A stretch of 64,000 nt of DNA from Ettlia oleoabundans (GCA_019693395.1 JAAMXP010000239.1:51160-115159); one strand, 5' to 3'. Shown: positions 43,701 through 57,213, counted from the first letter of the stretch. The notes: a model not told the origin generated them from the letters alone. Numbers and translations: made by a program.

Positions 43701-44010
43701 AAGAGCAATACAACAGTAAAAACATGCTTGTTTCTAGCAAAACTACGGCAGCACGTAAAGGTACATGTCAAAGCCTTTGTAAGCTGCTATGTGAACAGCA
43801 GGCCGTTGGACGAAGGTGCAGTTTCAGGTGTGACGCACCTGCGATGCCAAAGGTGCACACCAGGCCAGCGGCCCAGCCAGTTTGCCGAAAGGCATAAGGA
43901 AAAGAGAGCACTCCAGCACCCACAGTCGAGTTGATGAGGGCCAGTACAGAGGCTTTTGCGCTGTTGGCTGGAGGCTCGTGAATCAGAACAGTGGCTGCAG
44001 GTGCCGCCAT
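40735..44010 (-). CDS. Amino-acid transporter, AAAP/SLC38 family (AVT-type)
   Basis: Ten exons: 44010-43839, 43635-43562, 43389-43308, 43103-43089 (15 nt), 42889-42755, 42542-42376, 42130-41887, 41718-41636, 41412-41220 and 41075-40735; 1506 nt, 501 aa. The N-terminus 'SVLALINSTVGAGVLSFPYA' is the AAAP signature in TM1. 'FLYPFGSCIAYLVIVGD' is TM3, assembled through the micro-exon. 'FAFHCHTNIVSIWDELE' matches the SLC38 F-x-CH-x(3)-(I/P)-Y-x-EL element, 'ITLNFSKDDWLMQ' and 'LEPLAFFSTTLGLALW' follow, and the C-terminal helices end at 'LLAIVTTLHPLG'. It likely exports neutral or acidic amino acids from the vacuole or across the plasma membrane (inference). A Gln-rich loop lies between the last helices. 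The exon 5 donor is GC. Confidence 0.85.
42601..42658. repeat. Perfect 29-bp tandem duplication in a transporter intron
   Basis: A 29-bp unit beginning TGTAACGGAAG occurs twice in a row (42601-42629 and 42630-42658) with no mismatch, inside the intron between exons 5 and 6 of the AAAP gene. Perfect identity points to a recent duplication. Confidence 0.9.
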
Positions 44011-44517
44011 GCCGGCAGAGTCTGCCAACGAACTCCCGTTTCTGCATGTGGGCAAGCATCGGTGAAAAATAATTTAAGTAATAAAGAGCACGTGTTAAAA
44101 TCTAAACAACGCAGTTATAGGGCCAGACATTGCCCTCTACGAGCGGCGGCGGGCTGATGACGGGGGGTGCCACGGCCTGGGCGCTTCAGCCCATGCTGCG
44201 CCTGCCGCTTGCCTGTGGATTCCGCAACCCGACTTCAGTGCACTTGTGGCTTATTAGCGACCGGCTGCCTCAAGGCGTGAGGCAAGGGTTTTCATGGGTG
44301 CGCACCGGCGCCTTTCTAGTGGATGAGCACAGTGTATTCTACTATCAAAGGTGGACTTCAAAGCAAAGCTGAGCACACCTGCAACAGAGAGACTATCCAG
44401 GCCAGAACGCCAGGCTGGAACAGGCTGGGACGCAACCACTAGCTCCTTCCGTTGTCTATCTTTGTTGTATATATCTTGGAGTGCTGTTGAGGAAGATGAT
44501 CTGATCAGGACACCAAA
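44011..44517. promoter_or_regulatory. Divergent promoter transporter / golgin, with TATA-like box
   Basis: 507 bp between opposed starts. TATATAT at 44468-44474 lies 44 nt upstream of the golgin ATG on the + strand and could be a TATA box, though the distance leaves a very short 5' UTR. Confidence 0.4.
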
Positions 44518-47500
44518 ATGGCGATTCCAGCCAGTATTGCAAAGCTGGAGCTCAGCGAGCTGCAGAAGCTCTGTGTGGAAGTGCTGAAGAAGCTCAAGGT
44601 GACTTTCGGAACAGCAGAGTACAGCTCCGGTTTGAGGCAGTTGCAGAGCAGAGGGGAGATCGGGATAGGTTGGGCACCGCGCCGAGCGTTCAGGCGAACA
44701 ACTGCCAGCAGCCGTGTTGATGAACTGCATATTACGTCCCAGGCTAGCGGGCCTGTGGGCAGGCGACAGCCGTGCGCACCCACAGTGACTGGGAGGTAGG
44801 CAGGACCGCTACCGCCTGCGGCGACGTATTGCCTGCTTCATTCCACCATTTATTGCCAAATCCAGCTGTGTTATCTGCTGCAGGTCCGCGACAAGAAGAT
44901 CGAGGATCTGACCGCAGCATGCGAGCAGGCCAAGCAGCAGGCTGCTGCCAATGGCAGCGGTGGTGCTGCTGCGAGCTCAGAACTGGAGGCCACTGTGGTG
45001 GCGCTCCAGCGCAAGCTAATGTCAGCAGAAGAAAGCTACAAAGAGAGGATGGCAGCGGAGACAGAACTGCTGCAAGATCAGATTGCGGGCCTCGAGCGGC
45101 GCGCACAGGAGGCTGAGGCTGCTGCTGCAGCAGAGCGTGATACAGTGGCTGACTTGCAAGACCAGCTGGGCCGGCGAGAGCACATGGTTGCGCAACTGCA
45201 GGGGCAGCTTGAAGAGCAGCAGGTAGCAGCCGGCCAGCTGCAGCAACAGCTGGAAGCCCAAGTGGCTGCTGCGCAACAGCTGGCGGCAGACAAGGAGGCT
45301 CTTCAAGGAAAGCTGGCAGAGTCGCTTCAGGAGGCAGAGGCACGTGCCACAGCCGCTGAAGCAGCTGCGGAAGAAGCAGATTCGTTGAAGCAGCAGGCAG
45401 CTAGCCTACGGGAGGCTGCCAAGCAGCAGGCGGCAGCCACCGCGGCAGCAGAGGCACGTACACAAGAGCTGGAATGCGAGCTAGCCAGCCTGCGTGGCCA
45501 GCTGGAGTCTGCCACAGCTGCTAACTCTGCTGCCGCAGGTGACCTTGAACAGCATGTGGCTGCACTGCAGCAGCAGCTGGAGGCTGCATCACAGGAGACG
45601 GCAGCCGCATTAGAGGTGGCTGCAAAGGAGAAAGCCGCCGCATTGCAGGCGGCTGAGGCACAAGCAGCGGCACTGGAGAAGCAAGTGGCAGAAATTCAGC
45701 TGCAGGCAGAGGCGGCTGCAGTAGCAGGCACCAACAATGCCGCAGATGCCGAGCAGCAGGCTGCAGAAGGTTCAGATTTGCGCCAGCAGGTGGTTGAGCT
45801 GACCACTGAGCGGGACAGCCTGGCCAGCCGCCTTCAGGCAGCAGAGGCAGAATGCGCCGAGAAGAGCTCGGCCCTGGTTGATGCCACCAACCGGTGGGTG
45901 CTGGGAGCTGGGTTGCTGTGCCCCTGTTTGCTCTGCAGCTATAACCTGGCAAAGCCAACATTACGTGGGTGCCAGATATCCCAGCGCTCCACTCAGGGTT
46001 CCGCGCGACCCTGGTGTAGTGCCAAGTTACCCTCTTGTACTGCCGTGAGCAACCCCGTTTCGTTGTCGCCAATGTCCGCTGCGCCTTCATTTAACAACAG
46101 GTGTGGCGAGTTGGAGAAGCTTCTAGAAGCGCAGCAGGAGGAACATGAGATGCTGGAGAAGCAAATGACAATGGAGCTAACCATGGCTGAGCAGCAAGCA
46201 CAGCAGGCACAGCACGCGCTTGAGGAGGCCAAGCGCAGTCACTCGGTGGCGCTGGCGGCAGCGAAGGAGGAAGCTGCAGCAGCGGCGGGATTAGGTGCAG
46301 CCTCTGCCAAGTCTGCAGGGGATGGAGGGCAGGCAGCTGAAGCAGATGGGGTGGTAGAGGTGCAGCGGCAGCAGGTGGAGAAGGTGCAGCGGCTTGAAGC
46401 CAAGGTGAGGCATACTGAAACTGTCAAAAAGTAGTATAGCAGACGAGCAGCGCCATTGTCAAATTGTGTACAATGGGTTTCTGCCTTCATTTTTGCATTG
46501 ACCTGCCAGCTCACACCATCCTAAGCTGCCTTTGCACTTCTTGTTGTTCCAATCTGCAGGTGCGAGAGTTGGAGGCAGCAAATGCGCAGCTGCTGGAGTC
46601 TGAGCGCCAGACGGCGGCAGAGCTGGCCCGGCGCCTGACCGAGATAGCGGCAAAGGGCCAGCAGGCAATCGACACGAATGTGGAGCGGGAGCTTCTGTCC
46701 ACTGCGGTTGCTACTGTCCAGGTGAGACTTTGCCAGGGCAGGAGTGGTGTCCAGGCAACGTTCGCTGCCGTTGGTGGGAAACTGCCAAACTGCGAGCAAT
46801 TCCCCACCCTCTCACATGTGACTGCCATGGCACATGCTCTGTGTTCGCCCAGATTTAGCACAGATTGCGTGTTTGTAGAGCCACCTGTATCAAATCATCC
46901 TGCTCAAAGCCTTTAGGTCTGCTTCACCTTAGATCCGGTTAATTTGTCCTGCAGGCACATGTGTCGGAGCTTGAGGAGGCCCTGGCTGGGCGGGATCAGG
47001 AGCTGGCGGCGCTCGAGGCTGAGCTGGCAGCTCTCAAGGGCAGCAGGCATAATGGGGGCAGTGGGGGCGACAGCAAGCCAGCCAGCAGCAGCGGTGAGGG
47101 GGGCAGCGGTGCTACCGAGGGGGCGGCTGGTGCTGGGCAGGGGGGCGAGGACCGTGACGTCCAGCTGCAGCTGCAGGAGGATGTGGCTAAGCTGCGTGCA
47201 CGCTTGGCTGATGCTGAGGCTGCTTTAACTGCTGCCCAGGAGGCGGCGGGAGCGGCTGATGGGGCGGCTAAGGAGGTGGATGAGCTTCGTGGGGCCCTGG
47301 CTGCTGTACAGCAGGCAGCCGCGGCTGCTGACATGTTGCGACCGCAGCTGGAGGCGGTGCAGAGGGAGCTAACAGCCGCCCGGCAGCAAGCTGATGCAGC
47401 ATGTGAAACAGCGGAGGGCATGGAGGCAGAGGTAGTTAAGCTGAACACGCAGCTGGAAGCGGCAGCAGCAGCCGGTCGCAGCAGCAGCAGCCGTGAAGAG

Positions 47501-50500
47501 AGGGCGGAGCTTGAGGCTCGGGTGCAGAGCGCGGAGCAGCAAGCTGCGTCCCTGCAGCAGCAGCTGGCCGAAGCACAGCAGCGAGCGCAGTGTGCCGCGG
47601 AGCTGGAGCAGCAACTTGCGGAGGCGGAGCAGCAAGCTGCTGTGCTGCGTGAGCAGCTGGTTGAAGCTCAGGCAGGCTGTGAGGAGGCAGCAGGGCTTCG
47701 TGAGCAGCTTGCAGAGGCGCGAGAGGTGGCATCGCAGGCAGAGGCGCTTCAGCAACGGGTCTCCGGCCTACAGGGCGAGGTAGATGGCTTACAGCAGCGC
47801 TCGCAGGAGCTTCAAGCAGCGCTGGCTGATGCACAGCAGCAACTGGCAGCAAATGGGACTGCCCGTTCGGCATCTTCAGGGCAGGAGCCGCCCTCCCTTC
47901 AGGCCTCAGACAGCTTTGTATCAGATGTGGCAACCCCACGGGGCCAGCGCCATGACAGTGGTGGCGAGCCAGGCAGCGGCAGTGTGCCGGCCTCGCCTGC
48001 CGCGGCTGTTCCCAACGGCGGCGATGCGGCTGGACTTCAGGCTGAAGTGGCGCGGCTGTCCAAGGAGCTGAATGACACTAAGCGGAAGTTTGTGCTGGTG
48101 GCAAAGAAGAAGCAGCAAGAGCACGGCGTCAAGTGAGTGTGCTCACCGCAGTGGTCAGCTGGGGCCAAAGCCCTCCTGGCTGCTCCTGGCTTCTTCTGCG
48201 AATGCTGCTTACTGGTCTGCGTGTTGCGATTGGAGGCTGTAGGAATAGCGAAACCTGTTAAGGTTCTTGTAGTAGGTATGCTATGTATCCTATGCGAGTA
48301 AGTAGCTGCTGCTGAGGCTTACGTTGCTGCTAGTTCTACCGTCGCTTTCTTCAGGGTCAAAGATCTGGAGGAGCGGCTTGCTGGCGTGGAGTCTGCACGT
48401 GCTGCACTGGAACAGCAGCTGGCGGCATCACGCAGCCAATTGGCCGACACGCGAGCCCTCATGGACTCCACACAGGTGCGGCAGGAGGTGCATGCTGCCA
48501 CTAAGACCTCACTCTCCGCAGACGCTGAGGAGCCTGGAAACCCCACAGTGTTGGCGGCATGCTTGGGGTGCCAGCACTAGGGAACAACTCTAAACTGACC
48601 ATTGCGCGTATGGCATTCGCTGTGTAGTCAACAGAATGATTGAATTCTACTTCACTCCTCCTTTTTTTTGTCGGTGAGCTACATTGCACCTGCAGAGCTC
48701 GGTACATAGCCAGCTGGCGCAATGGAAGTCGCTGGCGGATGACAAGGAATCACGCTTGGCACAGCAGGTGCGGGCAGCAGCGGGATTAGCGAAAGCATAG
48801 TGCTAGTCTAATCGTGAAACTTCTTGCAGGGTAGAGTTTCTCACACAAGCAAATAAACAACGTTTAGGTTGCCTTGACTTGTATCATGTAGCACACGGAT
48901 TGCTGTCTCTGCTCGTGTGGGGAAATTTCTTTTTCTCACCTCCCGCTGCATCTCTTCCTGTAATACATTGTTTGCTGGGGCCGTCTTGTACCGATGTTGA
49001 GGTTTGCTGATAGGCGTTTTTGCTGTGTTGCAGGCTGCTGACTTGCACAGGCTGGAGAACGAGCTTCGGCTGCAGCACACCAAGCACGATGCGGCTCTGG
49101 CTGAGCTGAAAGCGAAGCACCAGCAGGTCAGGTTTTCAATTATCATTGCAAGCCCGTTCATGTCGCTGACAGCTTCATGTGTATTGGGGTGGGTGGGTGA
49201 GTGGGGGTGTTGAGGTGCATCCCATCAGCATTGCCCAAGCAATTGGGCGTCTCGCCATCTTACAGACATATGTGCAAGTCCCAGACCCACAGTTATGCTC
49301 ATACATACCCGGCCGCCTTCTACTTTGCTGTTTACTTTGCTTTATTCCGTCGCTGGCCCCTCATACTTGCAGGAGGTGGAGGCCCTGCAATCTCAGCTCG
49401 AGGCCAAAGAGCGGGAGGTGGAGACGGCACAGGCGGGGGTGGCAGCCGCTCAGCGTGCCTTGGCTGAACGTGACCGGGAGTTGGCTGGAAAGATGGATGC
49501 CTCAGCTGACAAGGTGCGGTTTGTGGTGTTGTGTATGCACCCGCAGCTGGGCCAATGAGAGGCAGAAGCAGGGCAGACAACCGGCAGATGACCTTTTAGA
49601 TGCATTAGCTACAGTTTCATGCAAGCGCATCCTTCTCCCACACCTTTTATATACATACACATACCATGCCGCTCCCTTTTGTTCTTACCTCCCTCCTTAA
49701 GGCTCCCCCCCTTATCTCCTCCATGCAGGCCTCCCGGGTTGCCAAGGACTTGGAGGCTGCTCGTGCTGAGATAACGCAAATCCGGCAGCAGCAAGAGGCA
49801 GAACGGGGCCGAGTAAAGAAGGCAATCGCCGAGATGAAGCGCAAGATGGATGGGTGAGTGGGTGTTGCTTGGATAGTGTGGAACGTGACTCAATTGACGT
49901 GTATTCAGAAGCATACTTTTGTAGCTGGCAGGGCACCCTTGAGTGTTTCTACCAAATCCCTGCACAAAACAGATTGCCGGATTGAACAGCACATCCCAGA
50001 CGCGAATGCAACGATCCAGCTCTGCACCCTTTGCAATCTATCGATTGAAACCTCATCCTACCGTTGCTGCGCGCCAACTCTAACCTCCCCCATGTGTGCT
50101 GTTTGCCGCCTGCAGTCTCCAGAGGGAGAAGCAGCAGGCTGAGCTGGCGGCAGCAGAGAGCCGGGGCAAGGCTGCTGCTGAACTGGAGGCGCTGCAGCAG
50201 GAGGCAGCTGCTGCTGAGCAGCGAGCACAGGCAGCCAAGGTGAGGAGGATTGAAGGGTGGAATATGGTTTGCATCTATTGCAGCTTGCAGCCATTTGTTG
50301 GGGTGCAGGCCTAGCTCATGCAACCCTGATCTGTTCGCCTCTGTCCATTGAAGCGTTCCCCATATCTTGCCGGCAGGTGATTCGGAGTGTGCTGACTGGT
50401 TGGAGCCGGCAATGCATTGGCCGTCATCAAGTAACCTCAGCTTCTCCACAATGGTTTTAACCAAGTGTGTGCATCTCATCTGTCAAGCAGGACGATTGCC

Positions 50501-53032
50501 GCAAGCTTGAGACAGAGCTTCGTGATTACAAGGCCCGAGCCCACGCACTGCTCAAGGCTAAGGAGACTGAGCTCAAGACGGCACGTGACATCGTGAGGTA
50601 GGTGCAGAGAACTGATGCGTGTTCTTTCCTCCCATTCGAGGTGATTGGTAAGCTTCACAACTGAGCGATCAACTATACTGTACAAATAAGGCTGGCTATA
50701 CCTTTGGGGGACTCCACCCTAAGCAACACTTTTGCCCATGCTGCAACTTGAACCGCTGGTTGTGGCAACTTGTGCTGGTTCCACACGATGGCTAAGCGGG
50801 TTTGCCATATGTCTCCTTGCAGGGAAGAGCTGCAGCATATGCAGACGGAGGCGGAGGCTCGGGCTTCCGCCGCCGAGCAGCAGCAGCGTGCCGCCGCCAA
50901 GCAGCTGGCAGAGGTGCAAGCCAGCATGGCGGCACAGGTTCAGGCACTGACAGCCAAGTATGAGCCCCAGCTTGCGGAGCTGCGCCAGGCAGCCGATCAG
51001 GCCACTGAAGGCATGGAGGCTGCCAAGAGGTTGGTTGCAATTTGGGCTTGTTCTTAGTACCTCATTAGAAGCTTTCAATTCATGTTGTTGGTGTTGGTGG
51101 CGCCCATTGTGGCCGCGAAGCAGCATTTCAAGCAGGCAACAATACAGCAGGGAACTGGTGGCGCATTGGCGTTTGCAGTCCTGTTTTGCTGGTTGTTTAA
51201 CTTCATCTTCTATCTATGTTCCTTTCATCCCTCCTCAAAACAATGCACCTGCAGGGCCTATGAGCAGCTCAAGCTTCGCTACGAGTCGCTTGAGCTCCGG
51301 GCGCAGCAGGCTCAGCAGCAGCTGGCGGCAGCAAAGGCCAGGGCAGGCGAAGCCGAGGCCGTATCCCAGCGCCTGGAGCGGCTGCAGGCCGAGCACGCCG
51401 CGCTGCGGGCCAGCAGCGAGGCAGCTAGCGGCAGTAGGGAGGGAGAGCTTGCGTCGCTGCGGGCTACAGCTGCCAGCTTGCGAGATGAGCTGGCTGATCT
51501 TAGGTCAGTCAATGAGGTGCTACGGCAGCAGCTGGCCCGACCACTGCCCGGCTCTTCCAGCCTGGCGCCGAAGGCCAGCACTGATATGCTGGGGCTGGAG
51601 CGCTCCATGTCTATGGCCTCCGCCAGCAGCATGCAGCTCACCGCTCGGCAGCGGTCTGGCAGCGAGCTTGGCGGGGAGCCGCCGCTGTCACCAAGCTCAG
51701 GTGCGCTGCTGCCGGTTCGAGAGGCAGCCATGGTGTTGCACCTGGGTCGCATTGTGAAAGGCTGCCGCAGGCGCTTTTGCGATCCTGCGAATCTGGCCTG
51801 TCGACGTTTGATCCCTCTACGTCGGCCTGACAAGCAATCCACCTGGAAATCAGGCATGCCTCATGCTTTCTGCTGTGCCTGGCTCCCTATCCTGACCCTG
51901 CAGCCAGTGCCCAGCTGTCGGCTCTTGCAGGCAAGGAGCGGGAGTTGGCGGCAGCACGGCAGCGTGCTGCTGAGCTGGAAGCAGAGCTGTCTGACTTGGA
52001 ACGTGAGTGTGCCTTGCGGCAGGTGCAGGAAGCAGCACTGAAGGAGGCTGTGAGGGATTTGGAGCGGGAGATGGAGCGCCAGCGCCTGCCTGGCAAACAG
52101 GGTAAGCCAGCTGCTGTTTCAAGGGCGCTCATTGGGACTGGACGCCAGGTTTAGGCTGCACACGGAAGCCAGTGCCTCCCTGTCTATTGTTTGCATGCTA
52201 CAATGCATGCTCCTCGTCTGCGGATCGTTTGGTGAGGCTGCTGTGCTGTCCCATGCACCAGTAGCGCCGCACTCTGCTTGTGAGGCTGGTTCCAGGTTAT
52301 GTGCACTTCTAAGCCCTTCACTGCTGTCAACCCCAGCCACCTTGCTCCCTTTTCAACCCTGACTTTTGGGTTCCCTTTCCTTGCTTTCCCATCATCCTGC
52401 AGTGGATATGGAGTACTTCAAGAACGTAAGTGGCCAGCTGCTGACGTCAAGCCCCGGTGTCGCTTCTGTGTGTATAGATGTATCCTGCATGCATACATAC
52501 GTGCATGGCAGGCCATGTGTGGCGCACTTTACCTGCCCACTGACAGCTTGCTGTCCGGCAGCTGGCTTGTTGGTCCTCGCCGCCCTCTGCAGCCCAGCTG
52601 TTGAGCATATGCTGTGCCGATTATTTTTCCTGGGTGCAGGTGATGCTCAAGCTCTATGAGACGGGGGAGGCGGCGCCCTTGCTGCCTGTTGTGGCTCAAG
52701 TGCTGCAGTTCAGCCCTACCGAGCTCCAGCGCTGCCAGGAAGCCCTGCAAGCACGAAACGAGCAGATCGCTGCCGCCAACGCAGCGAGTGAGTCGCATGC
52801 TGCAGTGGTTGCCTGTGTTAACATGTACTGCTCGATGTGATGTGCTGCTGCCTCTGTGCAGATGCTGCCTGCAGGGTTTGATGACAAGCCTCGTTGCAAA
52901 ACTGTATGCCTGTGGTTTGCACTGTCGTTGCTCGCAAAAAAACCTCCATCTCTGCATGATTCGTCGTGCCCTGCAGTTGGTGAGGCTGACACGGTTGGCT
53001 ACTGGACGAGCTGGATAGGCGGCGGTAGGTAG
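44518..53032 (+). CDS. GRIP-domain golgin (long coiled-coil trans-Golgi tether)
   Basis: Eighteen exons: 44518-44598, 44884-45893, 46101-46404, 46560-46721, 46955-48132, 48355-48475, 48696-48767, 49034-49126, 49373-49513, 49729-49853, 50116-50239, 50491-50597, 50823-51029, 51255-51700, 51931-52101, 52403-52425, 52640-52787 and 52977-53032; 4569 nt, 1522 aa. Nearly all of it is Ala/Glu/Gln-rich heptad coiled coil. Residues about 1449-1490, 'DMEYFKNVMLKLY' and 'LLPVVAQVLQFSPTEL', form the GRIP domain, including the conserved Tyr that docks on ARL1-GTP at the trans-Golgi. The protein ends 'GYWTSWIGGGR'. GRIP golgins capture vesicles and shape the Golgi. A Ser-rich non-coil segment ('MSMASASSMQL') sits near residue 1350. 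All phases join, which supports the model strongly. Confidence 0.88.
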
Positions 53033-53366
53033 CCGCCAATCAGCCGCTGTAGGACAAGCTGCGCCTGCGCTACTCAGGAACATGCCGCTGCAACATGGCG
53101 CCGATCCTTTCATTTGGACGAAGTGATTGACCGACCCGTGATCCATAGCATTGTATACTTGAACATGTGAATGCACATATCCAGCCTGCACCATGTTAAA
53201 CCCGTGCACTCTTTGGGAAGGGTTCGGATCTTCCAGGTTTGTGGCAGGGCCAGAGGTACAGCTGGGTACTGCATTATCTGGAATTGCCTCCGGTGCCACC
53301 CTAGCAGCGTTTCTGCCAGGTTTTCTACGGTGTATCTGCTGTCGTGACTTGCGACGGCTTCGCAAG
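53033..53366. other. Golgin 3' region / UGT-A promoter
   Basis: 334 bp. The frame of UGT-A exon 1 stays open upstream to an ATG at 53193, so a longer N-terminus cannot be excluded. No other feature seen. Confidence 0.4.
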
Positions 53367-56300
53367 ATGTGGCTCCGGCGAGTCGCCAACGCGCTTCTTG
53401 CGTTTGGTGAGCCAGCAATACGATCATAATAGCAGCGTGGAGATGGTTGGATTTCTGTGATAATGTTGGGTCTGCGACCATGAGCTCCTCAGAGAGCTCG
53501 TGAGCTCCAATATTTCCACACCAACAGCTCTTCTGCCAGCCCACGTCTCCACGATCGTTGTATTTGCGTATCGTGGGCTGATATCCGCGCGCGCCCTTGA
53601 TATCACCAGCCGCCTGCTGCAATTTAGCAGGACCGCCGCAACGGCGCGTCGCTGCCGCCACTCATCACACGCCGGCAGGGCTGGCATCCGGACAACCTGC
53701 ACTGTCCTTATTGTGGCAGGTGCATCCCTTCATAGCAGCTGGTGATTCAGACCACACTGCTACGCTGCAGGAGCTGTGGTCCTGGGGCCCTGCACCGCTT
53801 CTAGCCAGCCGACTGCGCTGTTCGTCATGCTGCCAGGCGGGACAAGCCACCAGATGCAGGGCATTGCTGTTGCGCGGGCCTTGAGGGCCCGTGGCTGGCG
53901 CACGGCACTGCTGCTGGCCACATTCGATGCAGCCAACCTACAGGCTAAAGGGTTCTTGGACCCGGAACTGCAGTCGATAGTATTCAGCACACCACCAGAT
54001 AGCCACGACACCTTCGAGGTGCTCTATTGCTCTTGATGCAAAGCTGTCCTGACAAAGTTCACAGTGCACCTCCATCACACCTGCTTATGCAGGCTTAATG
54101 ACACTGCGTAATGATGCTGTGGTTCTCATTCCTCTGCCCCTAGCTTGCGCTTGGTAGCCCACCTCTTAGATTGGTGGTCGTTACGCATGGGTCACGATAC
54201 TCTCTCCAATGTTGCTGCGTGTGTTGAGCTGCAGGCGGCGATGCTAAAAATGCAAGGCAACCCGAGTGAGGTAAGCCAGTGGCCCTGCCACTGATTTATA
54301 GCTGCCTGATCATCAAGCTAGTTTTGCTAGTCTCCAAATGCCCTCCTAATCCCAAGCCGTCAATTGCAGTAACTGGGTTCGAACCTTTGTGGTTTGCTGT
54401 TGGTGGTTGCAAGTCTCGTTTCCAAACGACAAGGGGTTCAACGACTCCGTGCCACAAGGAAGCTTCTATGATGGGTGCAGTTTGTCACCCTCCACACAGC
54501 GCACTTTGAGGGACTCTGCTGCCAGTTGCTGGATGACAAAACGGCAACAAGTGCGGTGCGGGACCTGGCTGCCGACCTCTTGGTGCTGGACGTCGCCTTT
54601 GGCTGCGCCTCGGCGCTCACAGGCAAGCGCAGTGCTATGCAGTGTGACAGGGATGGTGTCATGCTAAGCTGGGGGAGCAATTGTACCGCAGTGCATGTTG
54701 TAGTTGCTAATATCTGGTGTCTGCTGCCGGCCTGCCTGCTGTGAGAGGCTGCGCGAATGCTATCCGGGGAAGCGCAACTCGTATTTAGTTTTGGCAGCTT
54801 GTACCATGACACAGCAGCGTCTCTCAACTTTGCACACCGTTTTAGCTGGCCAAATGGTGATTCACTGGAAGTCTTCATATGCATCTCTATGTCTGTGCTG
54901 CAGAGGTGCTGCGCCTGCCTACCGTGCTGCTGTCCCCAGTGGATGTAGCGGATCCCTTTTGGTCGATCTTTGGACGTTATCCCTACTCCCCAGCAGTGCA
55001 CGGCTTTGTGGGCTCTGGATATGTGCACCCGATGGTGATGTGCTGGCGCACCCCTCTATGCGGCAGCATTCCATCGTATATGAATAGCAAGCGCTGCCGT
55101 GGTTCTGCTTGAAATGATGAGTGCTGCAGCACTGCTGTCCAGAACTTGCTGCCTGCCGACTCACACACGATGCCACGAATCAACAGGAGTTACCTTCCAA
55201 CCTTCCATGCTGCTGACAACGCTATTGCAGAGCTTTTCTGACCGGGCTGTGAACACCCTGATGTCCCCGCTTGTCTTTTCACTCGGCACGGGGGCAGCAA
55301 CCGCCTCAGCTGATCGCATCGCACGTGATTACAACCTCACATCCATCGCCCCCAGTCAAGTCTTCCGCTCCGCCCGCTTGCTGCTGCTGAATGCGGCTCC
55401 TGGGGTGACAACACCGCGCAGCCTTCCTCCCAGTGTGAAGGCAAGCAGCAGCTGGGGGCAAGGACGTGTCCCGCCTGTACAATTTCATGCGCACAACCTT
55501 TTTGCGCAGCTGCAACTGCTTGGCTGGCGTTGGTATGCTGCACACACGACTCATTGTGGTGCCTGCCTGCCTGCCTGCACGTGCCTGCTTCCTGGCTGCA
55601 GATGGTAGGACCTTTGCTTATTCACGGAGACCCCAAGCCCCTGCCCTCTCACCTCAACAACATCCTGGAGAGTGCTGGCCCTCAGGGGGTTGTGTACGTT
55701 AGCTTTGGCACAACCTTCCGGCCTGTGAGCTGTGACATAATACAGGGCTTGACGGCCGCGCTGGCTGCTGTTGATCGAACTGTGGTGCTCCACATTGACC
55801 CCGGAAACTTCCCAGGTGTGGCGTGCTTCATTTTGAGACCGTGTGCGGCCCTTGCGATGTGATGGCCGATGAGAAGAGGCTTGGAGAGGCTGTCATGGTG
55901 CTGTTGTGTGAGAGGTTCACACTGTCATGCCCATGCACCCGTGTGCGTGCAGCTGAGTGCCCGCTGGACTCCCTGGGGCTGCCCCCTCGCATCCACATAG
56001 TGCACTGGGTGCCTCAGGCCGACCTGCTGGGCCACCCACAGGTCAAGGCCTTCGTCTCACACGGTGGCGTCAACAGGTGCTCAGGCAGTGTGCTCTGTGT
56101 TCCCGTATTCTGGCTCCATGCTGCATGTAGTCCCCTTGTATCCTGCCGACCCCCAGATGGCACATTGCTACCCTTATAGTCAGATTTTGCTTCCTTCCCT
56201 GTGCTGCTCCTGCTCCCTCCCTCTTGGCGGGACAGCACGGCCTACTGCTGCATGTTTAGAAGCGCACTGTGGCTGGTCACGATCCACCTCACAACGCACT

Positions 56301-57213
56301 GCTGGGCGTTCTGCTTTCGCTTATCTGTTGCTATGGGATTGACGTGTGCCATGGTGGTATGCAGCCTGTACGAAGCCGCCTACCGCGGTGTGCCGATTGT
56401 GTGCCTGCCCCTGGCTGCTGACCAGTTTGACGGCTGTGCTAAGGTATGTGGGACCACATGTGTGCTGAATCTTGCCGGCTTGGTGAGAGTATGTGCTCAT
56501 GAGGGTGCGCTCTAGATATCTTGGTTAAGTTTAGGCGCATAGGTGCCTCAAGGCTGTGCTCATGCTGGCAAGCGCTGATGCGGGTTTCTGCAGGCTTTCA
56601 AGGGTGGCTGGGGCCTGCAGTTCAAGACTCGGGAGCTTACCTTAGCCACCGCCCCTAAGCTGGCAGCTATCATTGAGCAAGTGGCGGCAGACGGCTCGCC
56701 GTTTGCGCAACAAGCGGCTGTCGTGAGCGCCATTGTTCGTGCCCACCCACGGCCTGGGGTGGAGCGGGCTGCAGGCAAGTGGTGGCGGTGCATTTTAAGT
56801 GGCAGTCTGCCATTTTGGTGGGAGCAGGTGGCGCCTTTCTGTGGAACTCGCAGTTGCACACTGTAGCTGCTAGCTGATGCCGCTTGGTGGAGAAGCCTTT
56901 GGTTGAACCAGCTGCACTGCTGGTTTTTTCTTGATGATGACAGGGTGCGACCGGTTACCCTTATTGGACTGCGTGTCTTGTCATGCCTGCAGATTGGCTC
57001 GAGTATGCTCATGCGCTGCCACCGGGGGCTTCATTGCATGACCCAGCTATGGCGATGCCCTGGTGGCAGCGAAACTGCCTGGACGTCTATATAGCAGCTG
57101 CCGGGGTGCTTCTCACTGTGCTGGGCGCTGCTGGGCTGGCAGTGCGGGCGGCATGGCGAGCGATGTGGCGCAAATTGCCATCCGATCAGGCGCTTGAAAA
57201 GAAGAACCAGTGA
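53367..57213 (+). CDS. UDP-glycosyltransferase, ER type, copy A
   Basis: Eleven exons: 53367-53406, 53771-54018, 54235-54270, 54481-54622, 54904-55034, 55231-55440, 55602-55815, 55953-56076, 56365-56443, 56594-56774 and 56993-57213; 1626 nt, 541 aa. 'MWLRRVANALLAFGAVVLG' is a signal peptide. '[14 protein letters not shown]' is the acceptor-domain start (like the catalytic-His loop G-S-H). The donor domain has 'VVYVSFGTTFR', '[18 protein letters not shown]', '[18 protein letters not shown]' and 'VPIVCLPLAADQFDG', the UGT signature. A C-terminal hydrophobic helix '[17 protein letters not shown]' precedes a basic tail ending 'KKNQ', a KKxx ER-retrieval signal. So it should be a type I ER membrane enzyme, like animal UGT1/2, that conjugates sugars to lipophilic acceptors (substrates unknown). 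Introns after 54622, 55440 and 56774 have GC donors. Confidence 0.87.

Noticed and set aside
53193..53366. Upstream ATG extending UGT-A by 58 codons
   Set aside because: The extension has no counterpart in UGT-B, and the ATG at 53367 gives a clean signal peptide aligned with UGT-B; kept only as an alternative.
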